Below, piece after piece: positions 18,799-29,126 of a DNA stretch of 64,000 bases. This DNA is from Phytophthora colocasiae. Taxonomy: Eukaryota > Oomycota > Peronosporomycetes > Peronosporales > Peronosporaceae. Each line of letters opens with the position of its first letter. The stretch's first letter is position 1. The translations under genes and the position numbers were made by a program. Below the pieces are notes generated by a model. The model saw nothing but the letters and a program-made list of their open reading frames with translations, did not search any database and was not told the DNA's origin. Location of the stretch: NCBI GenBank assembly GCA_018806915.1, contig JAGKQI010000064.1, positions 1,364,001 through 1,428,000 of the forward strand, written 5' to 3'.

Positions 18799-20462
18799 TT
18801 AAACTCATCGCTCCTAGAGCTTGAAGCAGCGCGACACAAGAGTCGTCCTGAGCGTACGCTGCTCGAACCATGTCCGTCACGGACGACGTCACCGAGGTGA
18901 CATGAGATAACTCATAGTCCGGGCGACGTGATAACGCGTCAGCGAGGACGTTCTGCCTTCCAGGCTTGTACTTCACCTCGAAGTTATACTCCGCAAAGAA
19001 GGAGAGCCATCGGGCCATCCTCTGCGAGAGGTGAGGCGACTGCGTCGCTGTGCGTAGTGACGCATGATCCGTGTAGATCACATACGGCTTGGAGCCGAGC
19101 AGGTGAACCCTGAATTTGACGAGAGCGTACTTCATCGCAAGTAGCTCCTTGTCATGAACTGGATAGTTCTTCTCAGCAGCCTTGAGCTGCCGAGACTCAA
19201 ACGCAATGACGCGTTCGCGCTGGTCGGCGTCCGCTTGTAGCAAAGCACTGCCGATGGCAAAGTCCGAGGCGTCACAGACGACGATGAACGGACGATCGGG
19301 ATCTGGCAACGCCAGTATCGGTGCCTGAAGCAGGCTATCCTTGATACGAGTGAACGCACTCTCGTGCTCAGCACGCCATACCCATTCGGCATCCTTCTTA
19401 ACGAGATCCGACAGTGGCCGAGCCAACTCAGCGTAGTTCTCGCTGTACTTGTGCAAGTAGTTGGCCAAGCCCAGCCACTTACGCAAGTCCTTCTGGTTCA
19501 AGGGAACCGGCCAGTCCACAATGGCCTTGACTTTTGCTGGATCAGCACGAAGGCCATGCTTCCCAATGAAGCACCCTAGGAAAGGGATTTCTTCCGCGCC
19601 AAAGACGCACTTGTCCGCGTTGGCGTACAACTTGTTGGTGCGCATGCACTCGAGCACTGCTCTCACGTGTTCCACGTGTACCTCGACATCAGTCTTCCCG
19701 TGCTCAGCACGACTGTGGACGAACACATCGTCAAAGTACGTCTGTGCGAATGCCCGTAGGGGCCTGAACAACTGCGTCACTAGACGATTGAACGTTGCAG
19801 GCGCATTCGACAGCCCTTGGGGCATGACGAGCCACTCCCAGAGCATACCGCTCGGGGTGCTCACCGCTGTAAGCGGAATATCACTAGCTCGCATGAGCAG
19901 CTGATAGTAGCCATCGACTAAGTCGAGCGCACTGTACATGGTGCAACCCACCATGTTGTTCTGAAGAACATCCTTCCTAGGAATCGGCGTCTGCGCCGGA
20001 ATCGTGGCAGCGTTGAGCTTGTTAAAAGCGTGAACGATACGCCACTTGCCATTCGGCTTTCTGACACAGAACGTTGGCGCGGAGTGCGGAGACTTGCTCT
20101 CGCGCACGAGACCCGCCGCGTGCTTAGCACGGAAGAAGGCGTCAATGACGTCGCATTGCTCTTTAGGAAGAGGCCACTGCCGGGTCACGCAGTATTTAGT
20201 TCCGGGAACTAAGTCGATCTCGTGACGAACGCCTCGGTCAGGAGGCAGGCCACTCGGTGGTTCCTTTGAGACAACGTCTCCATATTCCTTCAGCAAGGAG
20301 TAGAAGGGATCCGAGGGATTCTTGAGGATCTCCGATCCACTCCTGGCGCTCAGCGCCTTCTTGACCTCGGCCAAGACGGACTCGTCAACGAGGGACGATG
20401 AGTTTAACTCCTCTTCAGGTCGAACGATGACCACCTCGGCGAGTTCGCCAGCCTTCAAGAGC
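18785..20462 (-). pseudogene. Gypsy reverse transcriptase and RNase H
   Basis: About 555 aa of pol. RT motifs are intact: [34 protein letters not shown] and the catalytic YFDDVFVHS. The RNase H/tether region follows ([41 protein letters not shown]). An upstream frame change at about 20460 ([10 protein letters not shown] into KAGELAEVV) is most simply a one-base indel. The 3' end reads into SLRTQR and stops where the integrase frame begins. Confidence 0.93.
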
Positions 20463-20689
20463 ATCGCCAAAGTCGGCGAACGACATCTCTTCTAGCTCAA
20501 GGAGCTTGTCAACACTCGGCAGTCCGTCCAGCAGGACGCTGCCTTCGGCACTACCGCCGTCCACTCCATCAACCAGAGTGTATAGCTGCCCACAGCCCTC
20601 CCGTGCGTTGACACTTGACGTCACGGACGACTCAGACGCAGAGCGTCTCGCCCATAGGGCCTTACGACGTCGTCGCCTGGCCGACGAAC

Positions 20690-21085
20690 GTCCACTCGAC
20701 GGAGTACGTACCGCTGCACAGGTAATGGCCTTGCCCGGCCCAGTGTCAGTGACACTCAGTGACTGACTCGGTCTACCGCCGACGTCACTAGACGGAGTAC
20801 GTGCCGCCGCACAGGTTTCGGCCCTTCAGGCCCAGTGTCAGTGACACTCTGCGATCCACTCGGTCGACGACCGATGCCGCTCAGCGGAGTACGTGCCGCT
20901 GCACAATCAATGACCGTAACAGGTCCAGTGTCAGAGACACTCAGCGATCGACTTGGTCCACGACCAGTATCACTCGACGGAGTACGTGCCGCCCCACAGT
21001 TCACGGCCTGGTAAGGCCCGATGCCATCGGCATCCAGTGACGGTCCATGACCGGCGTCACTCGGCGGAGTACGTGCCGCCCCACA
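20690..21085 (-). repeat. About 90-bp tandem repeat in the Gypsy pol spacer
   Basis: Four to five diverged units of roughly 87-93 bp lie between protease and RT. Each codes, on the minus strand, for a segment like CGAARTPSSDTGRGPS followed by a variable DTGP part. The units remain partly open in one frame, though stops and frame changes occur at the right-hand units. Confidence 0.85.
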
Positions 21086-21140
21086 GGGGTTACGTGAGCT
21101 TTGCTCACACGTTGACTCACTGTCAACCAGCGCTACGCGC

Positions 21141-21908
21141 TCAACAGGACTGCGGTCCTCGCACTCGGTGCTGTCCACCAACTCGGACACACCGACTTCC
21201 AGCATCATAGCCGACTCGGCTCGATGCTCGCGCCAATAGCGCTTCTGCTTGCTTCCTAGCAGAGGTGGGTTCATGACTCGCCAAAGCTCCACTAGGAGAG
21301 AAGTGCGTAGCACCTAAGGTCTTCGACCTCCAATCAATCCATGGCTCGTGGCACTCCAGCCACGCCATGCCAAGGATGAGGTCGTACCTCGAATCCAGGT
21401 CCAGGACCAAGCAGCGTTCCACGCTATCGAAGTCCAAGAACTTCAGCCGCAGGTCCATGGGGACCTTGGCCACCGTGACACGGACGCCCGTCGCTAGACG
21501 GACTGTGACTGTGTCACCTCTTCGCGCTCGAAGCGCCTCAGCATATTGCTGACTACCTCCAACGGTGGAGCGTCTGACGTAGTTGCCAGACGCCCCCGAA
21601 TCGATCAACACGATCCACGGCTTCTCAAAGCCCTTCACGTCCACCTGGACGACCAGCAAGCCCTGCTTGCTCACACGTTCCGTGTTCAAGAGCACGGAGC
21701 TCTTCGGGGCTGAGCCCCAGTGCCTCTCACGCACTGCATAACTCAGTTTCTCCCCAGTAGACGCGGGGCGGTCTACTGGGAGCCGGCGTTTCCCTGGGCA
21801 GAGCCCAAAGCGGGACCCGCGACAGGGTTGCGGCCATTCTGGCCGGCGCGCTCTTTGCGCAGAGGGCAGTTGGGCCTCAGGTGTGAGGGACTGCCGCATG
21901 TATAGCAC
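21141..21908 (-). pseudogene. Gypsy aspartic protease region
   Basis: The ORF overlaps gag by about 135 nt in the -1 frame, which fits programmed -1 frameshifting between gag and pol. The retropepsin motif IVLIDSGASGNYV and the later LVLDLDSRYDLILGMAWL are clear. The last 60 aa lead into the repeat region, where this frame stops at 21141. Confidence 0.88.
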
Positions 21909-22744
21909 CGGCGGGTGCTCATACGCTGCACCGCAGCTCGTAGCTCAGCTACCTCATCTTCAGCATAGCTGAGGTCCATGGGCTCAGGTCCACCGGACCC
22001 TGTGCTGCTAGCACCGACCCTCGACAACTTAAAGTTGTGTTCGGCATTCAATGCCACGCTGACAGCATCTTCGAAGCAGTGGGGGTTCTGACGGAATGTC
22101 TCCGTCCTGGCCACGCCAGCTCGTAAGCCTTCCATGAAGACGGTCACGGCGACCACCTCAGGTAGAGGGTCGGCAGCCATGCCAGCAATGAGCGTGCGCA
22201 GCTCTTCGACATAGTCCACCAGATCCTTCTTGCCCTGGCGACAAGCAAGGAAGCGTGACCGCACGCGATACGCCTGGTTAGGCGGAGCAAACACTTGCGT
22301 GAGCTTGGCCTTTATCTCGCCCCATGTGGGGAAGGCCGCTTCCACCGACGTCCCAGACGTCAAGGCCCATTCTCGTGCTCGTCCTTCGAGCTTAGAGATG
22401 GCAAACGCAACGCGTTGCCCCTCCAACTGGAGCATGGCGGCCCCCATGGCCATTTCGACCTCTCGGGTCCACAAAAGGAGGTTCTCTCCCTCATTCCCGA
22501 GGAAGGTCTTCACGCTGAGCGTAACGGGCTTAGCTCTCGGAGCAGGGGTAACCCCTGTTACATTCCGCTGAATGTGCTCGACGAGAGCGTTTTCGTACGA
22601 GGCAAATGCCTCGAGGCGCGCGTTGACGGCCTCCGGCCCTTGGGACGCAAGGTGCGCCGTACCTTCCGGGCCCAGCAAGGACGTAAGCTTGTTAAGCGTG
22701 TCCCGCTGACTCGGAGTCAAGTGAGCGTATGCTTCTGGCTCCAT
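21773..22744 (-). CDS. Gypsy Gag with CCHC zinc knuckle
   Basis: About 323 aa from the ATG at 22744 ([15 protein letters not shown]). The central retrotransposon Gag domain (about 80-240: [20 protein letters not shown], then [17 protein letters not shown]) is followed by a zinc knuckle [14 protein letters not shown] at about 285 and a Gly-rich end. Uninterrupted. Capsid and nucleocapsid for the element's particle. Confidence 0.9.
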   Translation of the reverse strand: MEPEAYAHLTPSQRDTLNKLTSLLGPEGTAHLASQGPEAVNARLEAFASYENALVEHIQRNVTGVTPAPRAKPVTLSVKTFLGNEGENLLLWTREVEMAMGAAMLQLEGQRVAFAISKLEGRAREWALTSGTSVEAAFPTWGEIKAKLTQVFAPPNQAYRVRSRFLACRQGKKDLVDYVEELRTLIAGMAADPLPEVVAVTVFMEGLRAGVARTETFRQNPHCFEDAVSVALNAEHNFKLSRVGASSTGSGGPEPMDLSYAEDEVAELRAAVQRMSTRRCYTCGSPSHLRPNCPLRKERAGQNGRNPVAGPALGSAQGNAGSQ

Positions 22745-22779
22745 TCTCACAGAGAAACAGTCTTCAACTCAGGAGTTGG

Positions 22780-22799
22780 ATTGACTACAAGTGCTACCA
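22780..22799 (-). promoter_or_regulatory. Gypsy primer-binding site
   Basis: On the minus strand the 5' LTR end is followed by two bases (TC) and then TGGTAGCACTTGTAGTC. TGG pairs with a tRNA 3' CCA, so a tRNA ending in ACAAGTGCTACCA is the expected primer. I cannot assign which tRNA. Confidence 0.65.
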
Positions 22800-22801
22800 G
22801 A

Positions 22802-23223
22802 TGCAGCGGGGCTGCGTAGGTGTGCACGGCACAGAGGAAGTTTAGTTGACTCGTAGAGTCCTGCTTGCAAGGCACTAGCCTTCGGTTCTATACAAGAACC
22901 AAGTAGTCCACTAAATACGGGACTCACAGAGTCAGTGTCCCTATAACAAAGGACTAACACTAACTATGTAAAATGCAAACTGATTTTTATTGATTTTATT
23001 GCCCTAATCCTAAATGTAACGGATTTAGTATCTAACATACTAAATCCTAATCAAAATGCAACGTGAGGCTCTGAGACCATCTACGTATTTACTCGTGTGT
23101 GCTACACCATTATGTACCCACATAAATGTATCCATGAGTGTCACACACCATTATGTACCCACATAAATGTATCCACGTGTGTCACACACCAACGAGAAAC
23201 ATTCGTGTAACATCCCCGTTACA
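22802..23223 (-). repeat. Gypsy 5' LTR
   Basis: 422 bp, three differences from the other LTR (near 22881, 22996 and 23090). Followed at 23224-23228 by the CCTAC target duplication. Confidence 0.96.
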
Positions 23224-23944
23224 CCTACGGTGGTTGCTGAGATGGCGCTTCGACGCGCACTTCAGTTCGCAGTCCTGGCACATATAGGAGCTGAATACAA
23301 CAGCCTCCGTAGCGTCAGGCTTTTGCTTGATCCCTCGAACGCGTACGTAACAGTGCAGCCGAATATTTTCTTCTTCATATTCGGCTCCAGCATGCACTAA
23401 ATCTCCACGAAAAAGAAGGAAATCCCCGGGCTCTAGCTGCACTTGGGTGCACTTATCGCTGTCGACTTGCGTGCCGAAGCTGCCGGGGTAGACGTAGAAA
23501 TACGTCTTTTTAGTCAGCGCCACAACTACAGACGCTTGCACAGTGTTGGTCTCCAGGATCGCCTTGTTAGTTTCAAAGGAGGGGAAATCCTTGTGTACTC
23601 CCTGCCTTGCCCCCCCTGGAAGCGACTTCAGCGCTGTCCACAATACTCTCTTGGTGTACCAGAGCTTCTCGGACGACTGAACAATGTACTTGATTCTCTT
23701 GAAGATTTTTTATTGATGGCGTCAACGTTGGGATGCTCGCCTGAAGACGGAACGGGTCGCGTTCCTCTTCGTAAACCTCACCGAAAATAGGAAGAAAGTC
23801 GAGGGACGTTGCTTCACTTTTAGCTGAAAGGATTACACTGCGGGGCAGACGCAGTCTACCGATCAGGTAGCCTTCGTTCCAGAAGAGGGCCCTCAGGGCC
23901 GGCTCCATAGAGCTTTTGAACTCCTCGGACTGCTTGGGCTCCAC
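23224..23944 (-). pseudogene. N-terminal part of a split 2OG-Fe(II) oxygenase-like and zinc finger gene
   Basis: Two overlapping minus frames form one gene with a +1 base in a T6/A6 run (23706-23711). The first frame starts SSMEPALRALFWNEGYLIG. After the run the second frame carries KIFKRIKYIVQSSEKLW, then a double-stranded beta-helix pattern: GVHKDFPSF (HxD of the iron site), FYVYPGSF, LEPGDFLLFRGDLVHAG (distal His) and NIRLHCYV (candidate 2OG Arg). This fits the 2OG-Fe(II) oxygenase fold, by pattern only. It ends in a Cys-rich finger (MCQDCELKCASKRHLSNHRR) at the Gypsy insertion. The remainder lies at 15212-15624. The upstream 18-bp repeats may code an N-terminal extension. Confidence 0.72.
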
Positions 23945-24362
23945 GGACTACTTTTTCCCCACGAAATTCTCGCCTCCACGGACTGCTCCTGCTCTTCGGA
24001 CTGCTTGGGATCTACGGACTACTCCAGTTCCACGGGCTGCTCAGGATCCACGCACTGCTTGAGCTCCACCAACTGCTTGAGCTCCACGAACTGCTCAGGC
24101 TCCACGCAATTCTTGAGCTCCACGAACTGCTTGAACTCCACAAAGAACTCCGGCTCCACGGACTGCTTGGGCTCCACAAAGAACTCCGGCTCCACGCACT
24201 TCTTGAGCTCCACGAACTGCTTGGGCTCCACAAAGAACTCCGGATCCACGCACTTCTTGAGCTCCACGAACTGCTTGGTCTCCACGGGCGGCTTTGTCTC
24301 CACGGACTGCTCGACGGACTGCCTGGGATTCACGTGGGCTTGGGCTCCACGGGCTGCACGTA
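23912..24362. repeat. 18-bp minisatellite, about 25 copies, next to the oxygenase-like gene
   Basis: Units such as CTGCTTGAGCTCCACGAA follow one another with substitutions; one unit is shortened to 12 bp. The unit is a multiple of three and has few stop triplets, so several frames stay open. One minus frame reads hexapeptides of the type KQFVEL/EFFVEP. The array runs up to, and partly into, the predicted N-terminus of the oxygenase-like gene. Confidence 0.9.
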
Positions 24363-25309
24363 CAGAGGAGGGTTAACGTAGTGCACGAACCGCTTGGGTC
24401 GGGCTGGCGTGATGCTTTGTGTGTGAGGGGGGAAGGGGGGTGGCACCGGGCGCCTTCTAAACTAGGCGGAGCAGCGGCGTGCGATTTTGATTTGGGCCAA
24501 ACTGGATTTTTGATTGCGTACTGAACGCGTTTTGACGACGTACTTTGCTCGATAAACTCAAGGTGCAGTGTAGAGATAAGAGAAACCCGCCGCAGCTGTT
24601 TGCAAGTCGTACAACGATGCAACTTCCAAAGCTTCTAGCTCCAGCATTTTACATGTATTGTACTCTGCAGAAGTGAAGACACCGGTAGTTTATTACTAGG
24701 AATATTAAAGCTACCAGAGATAGAAAATAAGACATGGTAATAACGCTGCGGGTTTCATACATGCAAAGCGCAGCAGCCTTGAATGCAAAAGTCTCAGACT
24801 TTAGCCTTGGTTTCCAACCGTCTCCTCGGCGAGGAGTCCTCGCCACCATTTCACCCCTGTTCAGTGAACGGTTCTCTGCTCTGCGGTTGTTCGGACTATG
24901 CGACTGGCTTCAAAAAAAACTGAGGGGTGACACTTGACAAAGCGGAGCAAATCCTACTTGGCTGTTGCGCTATCAGGTCTGTGATTGGCTAGAATAGGGG
25001 GGTGACAGTTAACAAAAGCGGACACTTGACACCGATATTACGGTACAGTAGAATGAGGCTATACCTGGAATTTATCCCCTCCCGCGACAGGTTTCGGTGA
25101 AGCTGTAATGAAGCAAGTGCGTGTTAATGCGGTGGGCAAGCTATTTACATGCAGTGTCCGGTTTGAACTGGCACAGTACATGTACAATGCACCCAGGCCT
25201 TGTCCAATTCAGTATTACACGGAATTGGCTGTAGTTGCTGCAGTAGTAATAATCTCAATACAACACGCTGCAATAATAAAAGCGGCCGCAATAACTGCAA
25301 TATGAAATA
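24363..25309. other. About 0.95 kb without a recognisable gene
   Basis: Contains related short motifs GGGGTGACACTTGAC (about 24925), GGGGTGACAGTTAAC (about 25000) and GACACTTGACACCGATAT (about 25021). The last is the inverse of the motif at 841-860 near dusA. They may be ends of an unclassified transposon. Nothing else supported. Confidence 0.4.
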
Positions 25310-25847
25310 ATGCTCCTGCTCGCTACCAACTGATGCCAATGTCGTTACATCCCACATATTCCTGTTCGCACGAAGAAACATGACGAGTTCAAAATTCACT
25401 GGGAGCATACAAGTGCGTTGGGGGGGTGAGCACAAGCTTGCACTGTGAAAAAAAACGCTCACATGCATTCGAAGTCGGCGGCAGTTCCTTCAACAGTAGA
25501 CTGTAGACTACAGTCTGTAGTTGGCACGACTGGGACGCTTGTTTGGCCCAGCAAGAAGAATCTGCGTCGCGTAGTCGTTTCTTGCGCTTGTCTCCACACT
25601 TCGCCACCTCGAATGCCTTCACCGCATCTGCCTCAGCCTTTGAAAGCGTGCCACCGTTGATCACTTTGACGGCTGCCGCTTCAAATATAGGAGAGTGGAC
25701 TATACTAGCGTTCGCGTTAAGCTGGGCACGCATCGTGGGGTACTCGCTAATAACCGAGTCAAAAAGCAGGCGGACATCCGCCAAATCGATATCGTCGCAC
25801 TGCAGCTTCTTAGTGATGCTCTGGAACTTCTTCATGTGCTCCAGCAA
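25310..25847 (-). pseudogene. hAT transposase C-terminal fragment
   Basis: Only the last part of a hAT transposase remains. It reads LPPTSNACERFFSQCKLVL, and after a frame change at a G7 run (25420-25426) goes on with RTCMLPVNFELVMFLRANRN and MWDVT. This is the hAT dimerisation motif (S.ACER.FS, then NFE..LF.R.N). One extra base in the homopolymer explains the frame change. The family differs from the hAT at 2379-4493, since the sequence around the motif is unlike it. Confidence 0.8.
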
Positions 25848-26590
25848 CGTCCATCAGTTCAATTGTGTCTTGCCATTGCTATGCAAGCACTTATGTTATA
25901 TTGTATTGCAATTTTCGAGAAATATCATATTTTATTTTTTGTGAATATCCCAGTAATCCGTTTTTTTATTTTTAGAAACTGATTTTATCGATACTGAAAT
26001 TTTTTATTCAGACCCTGAATGCACCCCACTAGTATCTGTAAATGTTGACTCGATACCCCCCGACCATGCTCAGCACGCACATGATGAATCTGGCTAATGT
26101 AGTGACTGTCATCGCACGTGCTCAACCGACATGTATTTACATTCGTTATGCAAGGATTCCTTGCAAAGGAGCTCCATCGGTGCCTGCTCGGCGTACATGT
26201 AACGCTGCACATCGCGCAGGACGGCCCATAGGGTCGCCAAGAAGCTCTCAATGTGCTGTCGCCAAGCCCAATATTTTGCGTGGAGAGCGTTTCGAGCAGC
26301 ATTTTGCTCGCTCGCGAGGGGCACTACGGCAAAGCTCCTACGTCAGTGCACTTGGTAAATGCCTCTTTGGGGTGGCAATTATTGGCATGCATGACAGCAT
26401 GGACCAATGACCAGGCGACACGATACATCGGCTGTCGGGTGCTGCAGGCTGCAGTGCAGCCCATGACCAGGGATTGATAGTTGTGCATATTTTTGGAAGT
26501 TAATATTCGTATTCAGCAGAAACTGGAGTTCTGCTGTTCATATTCACAGGTAAAGTTGGCAGTTGATTGATATTCATAGTCATCTACTGT
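25848..26590. other. About 0.75 kb without a recognised gene
   Basis: AT-rich DNA. A minus-strand stretch at about 26109-26324 (WAWRQHIESFLATLWAVLRD) looks protein-like but matches no family I know. A hairpin (CAGCAGAAACTGGAGTTCTGCTG) sits at about 26516-26538. Confidence 0.35.
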
Positions 26591-26799
26591 TTAGGCCCTT
26601 GTCCAAGTACTAGCACATGTGCTATCGAATATGAGCTTGCATTTTGATTGGACACTATTAATCGGTACAGTGTACCGTTTTGTGCTGATATTTGTGCTAG
26701 AACACGACTTTCCAGAACGACTACTTTTGCTGTGCCAGACACAGCACATTTGTGCTAGCCAACCGAGGTCAGTCCGTCTTTTTAATCTCCAAATACATC

Positions 26800-27298
26800 A
26801 TGAACAAGAACGCACTTCTCGCAGTAGTTGTGAGTGCGTGCATTGGCGCTGCTGTAGTTACAGCACTCGACCAACGCAGCATACGAGCTCCTCCTACTGG
26901 TAAGTCAACATTCTCAAACACTACGTTCGAGCAAGCAATGTCGGCTAGACAAACGGGTTGGTTTCGCAAGAAATTGCGCTGCGAGAAGGCTTCTTTTCTT
27001 CAGATTTACAGGGTCTTACATACTGCATGGGAACGCAAGCCTGGTGCAAACAGCAAGACAAAACTAATGAAGAGAGTTGCGTTGACTATGATTTACCTTT
27101 CACAAGGCGGAACAATGGACCAAGCCGCGTCTACACTGGGTATTTCTCGATCACGGGCAGTTGTATACATCAACGAGAATTTGGACCAATTAGCGAAGCT
27201 TTCGTCGCGCTACATAGCGATGCCTACAACTGAAGAACTTCCCGATGTTGAGGCCGGGTTTGAGGCTATTGCGGGTTTCCCTGATGTCGTGGGTGCGC
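26800..27298 (+). pseudogene. Harbinger transposase N-terminal fragment
   Basis: From ATG 26800 the frame gives MNKNALLAVVVSACIGAAVV and a helix-turn-helix-like region (MDQAASTLGISRSRAVVYIN) followed by FPDVVGA, the point where the family continues into the first catalytic Asp motif (IDGT). Here the sequence switches to unrelated DNA (PYLTCFC), so the DDE core was deleted. The truncation fits the short size of the element. Confidence 0.85.
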
Positions 27299-27299
27299 C

Positions 27300-27665
27300 C
27301 TACTTAACTTGCTTTTGCTTTTCCCTTTGCGCACGGAATGTGTCTGATCCTGCTTCGAACTGGAGAACCCAGTTTCGTCTGTGATCGGTTGATTGTCTAG
27401 AATCTCTTCTAATGGCGCAGCGTCCATTCGAACCAGTTCCGTTGGTACCAGTGGCGTCGAAAGTAAGGTCTGGAAGCGTATACCAGGCGGCTGGGTGGAA
27501 GTCATGAACTCTGCAGTCGTGAGCGGTTGATGCACGGATTGTTGTTGGGAGAGGTCGCTCTGCATGGCTAGAAGAGGAATGTATTGTGCTGGAAGGGGTT
27601 CTCCTAGACGAGATAAATGGTCTTGCGGTTGTATAGATACTGGATGGACAGGAGAGTCCCAGAGG
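27300..27665 (-). pseudogene. Possible Harbinger partner-gene remnant
   Basis: A minus frame reads about 115 aa (QPQDHLSRLGEPLPAQYIPL and later STPLVPTELVRMDAAPLEE) to a stop near 27300, with a basic end KGKSKSKLSR. Its position, convergent with the transposase fragment, matches the partner gene of other Harbinger copies, but there is no Myb-like motif here, so the identity is an inference. Confidence 0.4.
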
Positions 27666-27784
27666 AATTACTTGGACAAGCCACAGCACACGAAGTCTAA
27701 CGGCTGGAATCTGAAGTCAAAACTTGAAGTAAACCTAACCATTTGGCGGCTAGCACATGTGCTTGTACTTGGACAAGGGCCTTA

Positions 27785-28157
27785 TGAATATCGTACGATA
27801 AGTAAAATTCAAAGAGCGTCTCACTTAAAAAAAAGTGTCTTAAAGCGACTCAGCGCTTAAGAAGATGCGTGCGGGTAGTTCCTACGTAGCATTCGAAATA
27901 CTGATTTTGCTGGGACTGTCATCTTCTGTGTCTTCGAGCACCAAACTTATTACAGTGGTGTCCTGTTCTGCCGTTGCGGGCTTACTTCGCCGCTGGGAGT
28001 TGACGCCGCTAGAAGACGTCCCAGAGGCTGTGTTCGGTTGTGCGGATGTGTATTTGTCAACACATCGCTCGCTGCAAAACCTGCAGCACAGCAATGCCCA
28101 TACGATGATAGTTAATGCGCCACAATAGTAGTTTAGCTTTAGCCAAAACGATAAACG
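27785..28157 (-). pseudogene. Possible left part of a gene split by Merlin
   Basis: A minus frame at 27882-28094 (CCRFCSERCVDKYTSAQ, then a Ser/Thr-rich acidic end) contains a Cys cluster. It may belong with the zinc-binding fragment at 29202-29370 on the other side of Merlin. Joining the flanks does not give one continuous frame, so an intron or decay would have to be assumed. Confidence 0.35.
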
Positions 28158-28165
28158 TGCCTAAC

Positions 28166-28232
28166 GGCTCTCCTCAAGGAGAGCTCCGGTTTTTGCTATT
28201 GTCAACTTTCATTGTGAAATTTGACAGACAAA
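28166..28232. repeat. Merlin left terminal inverted repeat
   Basis: 67 bp, identical to the reverse complement of 29127-29193. It also contains a local hairpin (CTCTCC-TCAA-GGAGAG). Confidence 0.95.
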
Positions 28233-28243
28233 TGAAGTTTATA

Positions 28244-28597
28244 TTAGAGACAAATTATGAACCGTGTTTTTTTAATTAACTGCATTAACCCACTCATGAT
28301 CTGAGCTGTCGACGCCTTCTTAGGGAAATACCAGCATCTCCATATGTACTCGTCGATGTATCCGTTCAACTCGGATTTTTTCATACCGCGCATGTTCTTG
28401 ATATGGCGCTTGATATGAATTTCCCACAGGCCTTCTATAGTGTTTGTGTGCGTACCATCTTCTGGGTTGACGTAGTTTTCGGTGTGGTTGACATATTTGT
28501 GGTTGTAACTCATGTCTGCTAGCTTGGGGTTGTTTGCTAGAGTACGTAGCCTGGTGCCCTGTTTTGTTTTCCTTTCAGTCACGTAGGTCGCGAACAT
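28244..28597 (-). pseudogene. Merlin transposase, C-terminal piece
   Basis: The frame reads SDMFATYVTERKTKQG, YNHKYVNHTENYVNPEDG and HTNTIEGLWEIHIKRHIKN, which are the C-terminal motifs of ISXO2-like/Merlin transposases, including the last acidic catalytic residue in NTIEGLW. It is in the same frame as the zinc-ribbon piece, separated by a stop at about 28614, and lacks the first part of the DDE domain. Confidence 0.88.
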
Positions 28598-28615
28598 ATC
28601 GGAGCCAAGTGTTTG

Positions 28616-28900
28616 TTAGCATACTAATACAACTTCTTTACCGTTTTCATGCTTTTTACTCTTGCTACATCTCCACGTCGGCTTCTTAGCCGACGTTTTG
28701 ACGCGCATGAGCTGCCTGCATCCTGGGCAGTACATCTCCCGCTCCAGGACGCCTGCTTCTTGCCACCACCTCACAGCCCCCATCTCATCCGCTGTCAATG
28801 CAACGACGGCATTGAGATCGTATTGTTCGGTAGGGAGGGGGGCATAGTGATGGCTCAGGTGGCTGGACATGGGGGCTGGAGGGGAGGCGCGCTGATGCTT
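28616..28900 (-). pseudogene. Merlin transposase, N-terminal zinc ribbon
   Basis: Contains CPGCRQLMRVKTSAKKPTWR followed by C and HENGKE, matching the zinc ribbon before the catalytic domain in ISXO2-like transposases. Start not determined; a Met within MSSHLSHHYAPL is plausible. Confidence 0.75.
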
Positions 28901-29126
28901 GGGGGACTGGTCACTGGAAATCGTAAAATGACTCGAGGAGGGGGAGTGGGTGGTTGGCAGTGGTTGGTGTGAGAGAAATGAAACCGGAACTATACTTTTA
29001 AAGCATACAAACAGCAAGTGTAATAACAATCACTTTTTAGTTCCTGAGGCTTAAAACCGGAGCGATACTTGTGATTTTACCGAACAAACTAATGTACATC
29101 ATATGCTGGTCGAGAGTACGAAACGC

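Larger units (their letters stand above)
15625..23223 (-). mobile_element. Chromodomain Ty3/Gypsy retrotransposon (chromovirus), minus orientation
   Basis: 7599 bp with 422-bp LTRs at both ends (15625-16046 and 22802-23223) that differ at three bases I could see. The target duplication is CCTAC (15620-15624 and 23224-23228). Order on the minus strand: gag, protease, RT-RNase H, integrase, chromodomain, which defines a chromovirus. The pol frames are out of register at several points, so this copy is probably defective despite about 0.7 percent LTR divergence. It lies inside a zinc-finger gene. Confidence 0.96.
26594..27781 (+). mobile_element. Internally deleted PIF/Harbinger element with TTA duplication
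   Basis: 1188 bp. The terminal inverted repeats start GGCCCTTGTCCAAGTAC and match over 31 bp with one difference. The flanks carry TTA (26591-26593 and 27782-27784), the TWA target duplication of this superfamily. Inside are the N-terminal half of a transposase reading right and a partial partner-like frame reading left. The catalytic part is missing, so the element could move only with help. Confidence 0.93.

Noticed and set aside
24005..24376. Ser/Thr/Cys-rich 123-aa + strand frame as adhesin-like gene
   Set aside because: It is one of several open frames across the 18-bp minisatellite; a link to the minus-strand oxygenase-like gene is more likely.
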